A DNA stretch of 64,000 bases from Sphingobium sp. TKS. Its GTDB lineage: Bacteria; Pseudomonadota; Alphaproteobacteria; Sphingomonadales; Sphingomonadaceae. Position 1 is the stretch's first letter; every line of letters begins with the position of its first letter. The position numbers were made by a program, and so were the translations under genes. This document shows, one piece after another, positions 62,831 to 64,000 of the stretch. Under the pieces are notes generated by a model. The model did no database searches. It was not told the origin of the DNA and was given only the letters and a program-made list of their open reading frames with translations. Location: positions 306,001 through 370,000 of the forward strand of contig NZ_CP005084.1 in the NCBI RefSeq assembly GCF_001563265.1, written 5' to 3'.

Positions 62831-64000
62831 TGCGCAGGGACAGGCTGTCGCCAAACTCCAGGATGCTCATCGTTCCGGGCGCATAGCGCGGCCATTCGAT
62901 CGACCCTGGCGCACCTGTCTTGGCAAAGGTCACCCAGGCGGCATGCATCGCCGCTGCAATACGGGTATCCGTGGCGTCATGGCAATGATCCGATTCGCCG
63001 CGTGGCGGCAGTTCCGGCCGGTCGAAGACATAGCTGACATCCTCGCTATGTTTCGGCGCCCCTTTCCCCGGCCGACGGCGGGTGAAGGCATAGCGCCAGA
63101 CAGGCACGCCCGCTCCCGCGAAAACCCTGGACAGCGCGGCAACGCCATAGGTGAACCGGGTGTCGCCGAAGAGATCCCCCAGCGCGCCGGCTACATCGTC
63201 ATCGGACGCGACCGGATAGGCCTGGCCCCCTTGTGCGGCGTCTTCGCCGAATGTCCTGTCGAGCAGGGCAGCGAAATCCTCACGCGCCCTGACCGGCCAG
63301 GTGGCGACAGCGTTCGACCCCTCATCCTCCATGCAGCCGCCAATCGCCGGCACATGGGCGAAACGACCACCCAGGAAGCTGTCGCGATCGTCCGCCGGCA
63401 CGACATGGCTGTCACGGATCAGGCGCAGGATGCGGGGCGCCGTGAGGCTGCGGACAGCGGGCTCGATCAGCGTCTGCCGGTCCAGCAGATCCTCGGCCGA
63501 CAGCGCGAGTAGCGCGGCGATGTCGGCGTCCAGCGCTGCGCCCGCTTTCTCGGCGTCCGCGAGCGAGGCGAGCCGCCGGAAGGCGCCGGGGCTTTGCAAG
63601 ATCACCTGCTGGAACAGCCCCTGGGCCAGGGGCGAGGTCATCAACGGACTGATCGAGGCCGCGCTGGCCGATACGCCGAACAAGGTGACGCGGTCTGGGT
63701 CGCCGCCGAAGCGGACGATGTTCTCGCGCACCCAGCGCAGGCCGGCGATCTGGTCCAACAGGCCATAATTGCCAGAGCTTCCATCCTTCGATTCGGCGGT
63801 CAGTTGCGGATGGGCGAGGAAGCCGAACATGCCCGTGCGATAATTGATCGAGACATAGATGACACCGTCGCGCGCGAAGGTCATACCATCGGCGCGTTCT
63901 TCAGCCCCACTGCCGAACTGGAAGCTGCCGCCGAAGATCCAGACCATCACCGGCAGCCCTTCGTTCGGTCGGGCGGCCGGCGTCCAGACGTTGAGCGTGA
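62721..64000 (-). CDS. Type B carboxylesterase, N-terminus outside window
   Basis: At least 426 codons of an alpha/beta-hydrolase of the carboxylesterase B family; the frame continues past the window edge (LNVWTPA). Oxyanion-hole segment IFGGSFQFGSG, nucleophile region VTLFGVSASAAS, acid region GCMEDEGSN, and His in KHSEDVSYVF are seen. The elbow reads GVSAS, not the usual GESAG. It would hydrolyse an ester of unknown type. It probably headed an operon with the oxygenase remnant. Confidence 0.88.
   Translation of the reverse strand, partial: TLNVWTPAARPNEGLPVMVWIFGGSFQFGSGAEERADGMTFARDGVIYVSINYRTGMFGFLAHPQLTAESKDGSSGNYGLLDQIAGLRWVRENIVRFGGDPDRVTLFGVSASAASISPLMTSPLAQGLFQQVILQSPGAFRRLASLADAEKAGAALDADIAALLALSAEDLLDRQTLIEPAVRSLTAPRILRLIRDSHVVPADDRDSFLGGRFAHVPAIGGCMEDEGSNAVATWPVRAREDFAALLDRTFGEDAAQGGQAYPVASDDDVAGALGDLFGDTRFTYGVAALSRVFAGAGVPVWRYAFTRRRPGKGAPKHSEDVSYVFDRPELPPRGESDHCHDATDTRIAAAMHAAWVTFAKTGAPGSIEWPRYAPGTMSILEFGDSLSLRTSWPLLPDWEPFSRTDGRSRPVRMDAFELDGAHAQP
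62741..62774. repeat. 15-bp perfect inverted repeat at the esterase 3' end
   Basis: CGTCCAGTTCGAATG (62741-62755) and CATTCGAACTGGACG (62760-62774) with a 4-base loop CATC. It lies in the last codons of the esterase (RMDAFELDGA) where the oxygenase remnant begins, so it may mark or have promoted the junction. Confidence 0.8.

Noticed and set aside
1..64000. tRNA, rRNA, insertion sequences, prophage or integrase genes
   Set aside because: I looked on both strands and saw no tRNA-like cloverleaf, rRNA sequence, transposase or integrase motif.

Overview
The window looks like a chromosomal segment of a high-GC alphaproteobacterium, most probably a sphingomonad (Sphingobium or a close relative). 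The grounds are the sphingomonad-type TonB-dependent receptor, the oxygen-dependent (P. denitrificans-type) cobalamin gene set, tight operons joined by ATGA/TGATG overlaps, and the NodT-type efflux lipoprotein. The genus is an inference.

Layout. 1-3120: C-terminal part of a TonB receptor, a terminator, a formylglycine-generating enzyme with both active-site cysteines, and an 80-aa companion. 3526-4449: LysR regulator. 4531-20786: two cobalamin-riboswitch operons on the plus strand. The first is cobalt transporter, cobW, cobN, cobO, bluB. The second is cobG-H-I-J-L-E-M-B-F, with cobK on the opposite strand inside it. 20792-25988: a small protein and the stress kinase operon prkA/yeaG-yeaH-spoVR/ycgB (minus). 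26453-34448: a two-component system divergent from a complete tripartite RND pump. 34522-36208: pntB and pntAB without pntAA. 36543-42016: a third riboswitch operon (minus) with the late cobalamin steps. 42616-44583: a thiolase and a 3-hydroxyacyl-CoA dehydrogenase. 44631-52029: a P-type ATPase divergent from a nuclease / oxidoreductase / AMP-phosphorylase-like / PRPP-synthetase operon. 52081-56952: MarR and phenylalanine hydroxylase, divergent from an Lrp regulator and kynA-kynB-kynU. 56972-64000: a disturbed accessory region with a truncated secreted-protein ORF, a 1379-aa repeat protein, about 0.85 kb of mostly non-coding DNA, a broken ring-hydroxylating oxygenase gene, and a carboxylesterase running off the window.

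How it works together. The three riboswitch operons carry cobalt import, corrin-ring synthesis, cobalt insertion (CobN), adenosylation, lower-ligand synthesis (BluB) and nucleotide-loop assembly. Missing from the window are cobA, cobQ and the chelatase partners CobS/CobT. All three leaders share a loop motif complementary to the aptamer's L5, and at least two are followed by a hairpin around the first gene's ribosome-binding site, so control of translation is likely. The other coherent modules are aromatic amino-acid breakdown (phhA, kynABU) and a possible RNA/nucleotide salvage route at 47.3-52.0 kb.

Most notable observations: the antisense cobK gene, whose only workable start is a non-standard ATT that overlaps the cobL ATG in mirror image; the shared riboswitch architecture; the RNA-salvage-like operon; and the rearranged end of the window.
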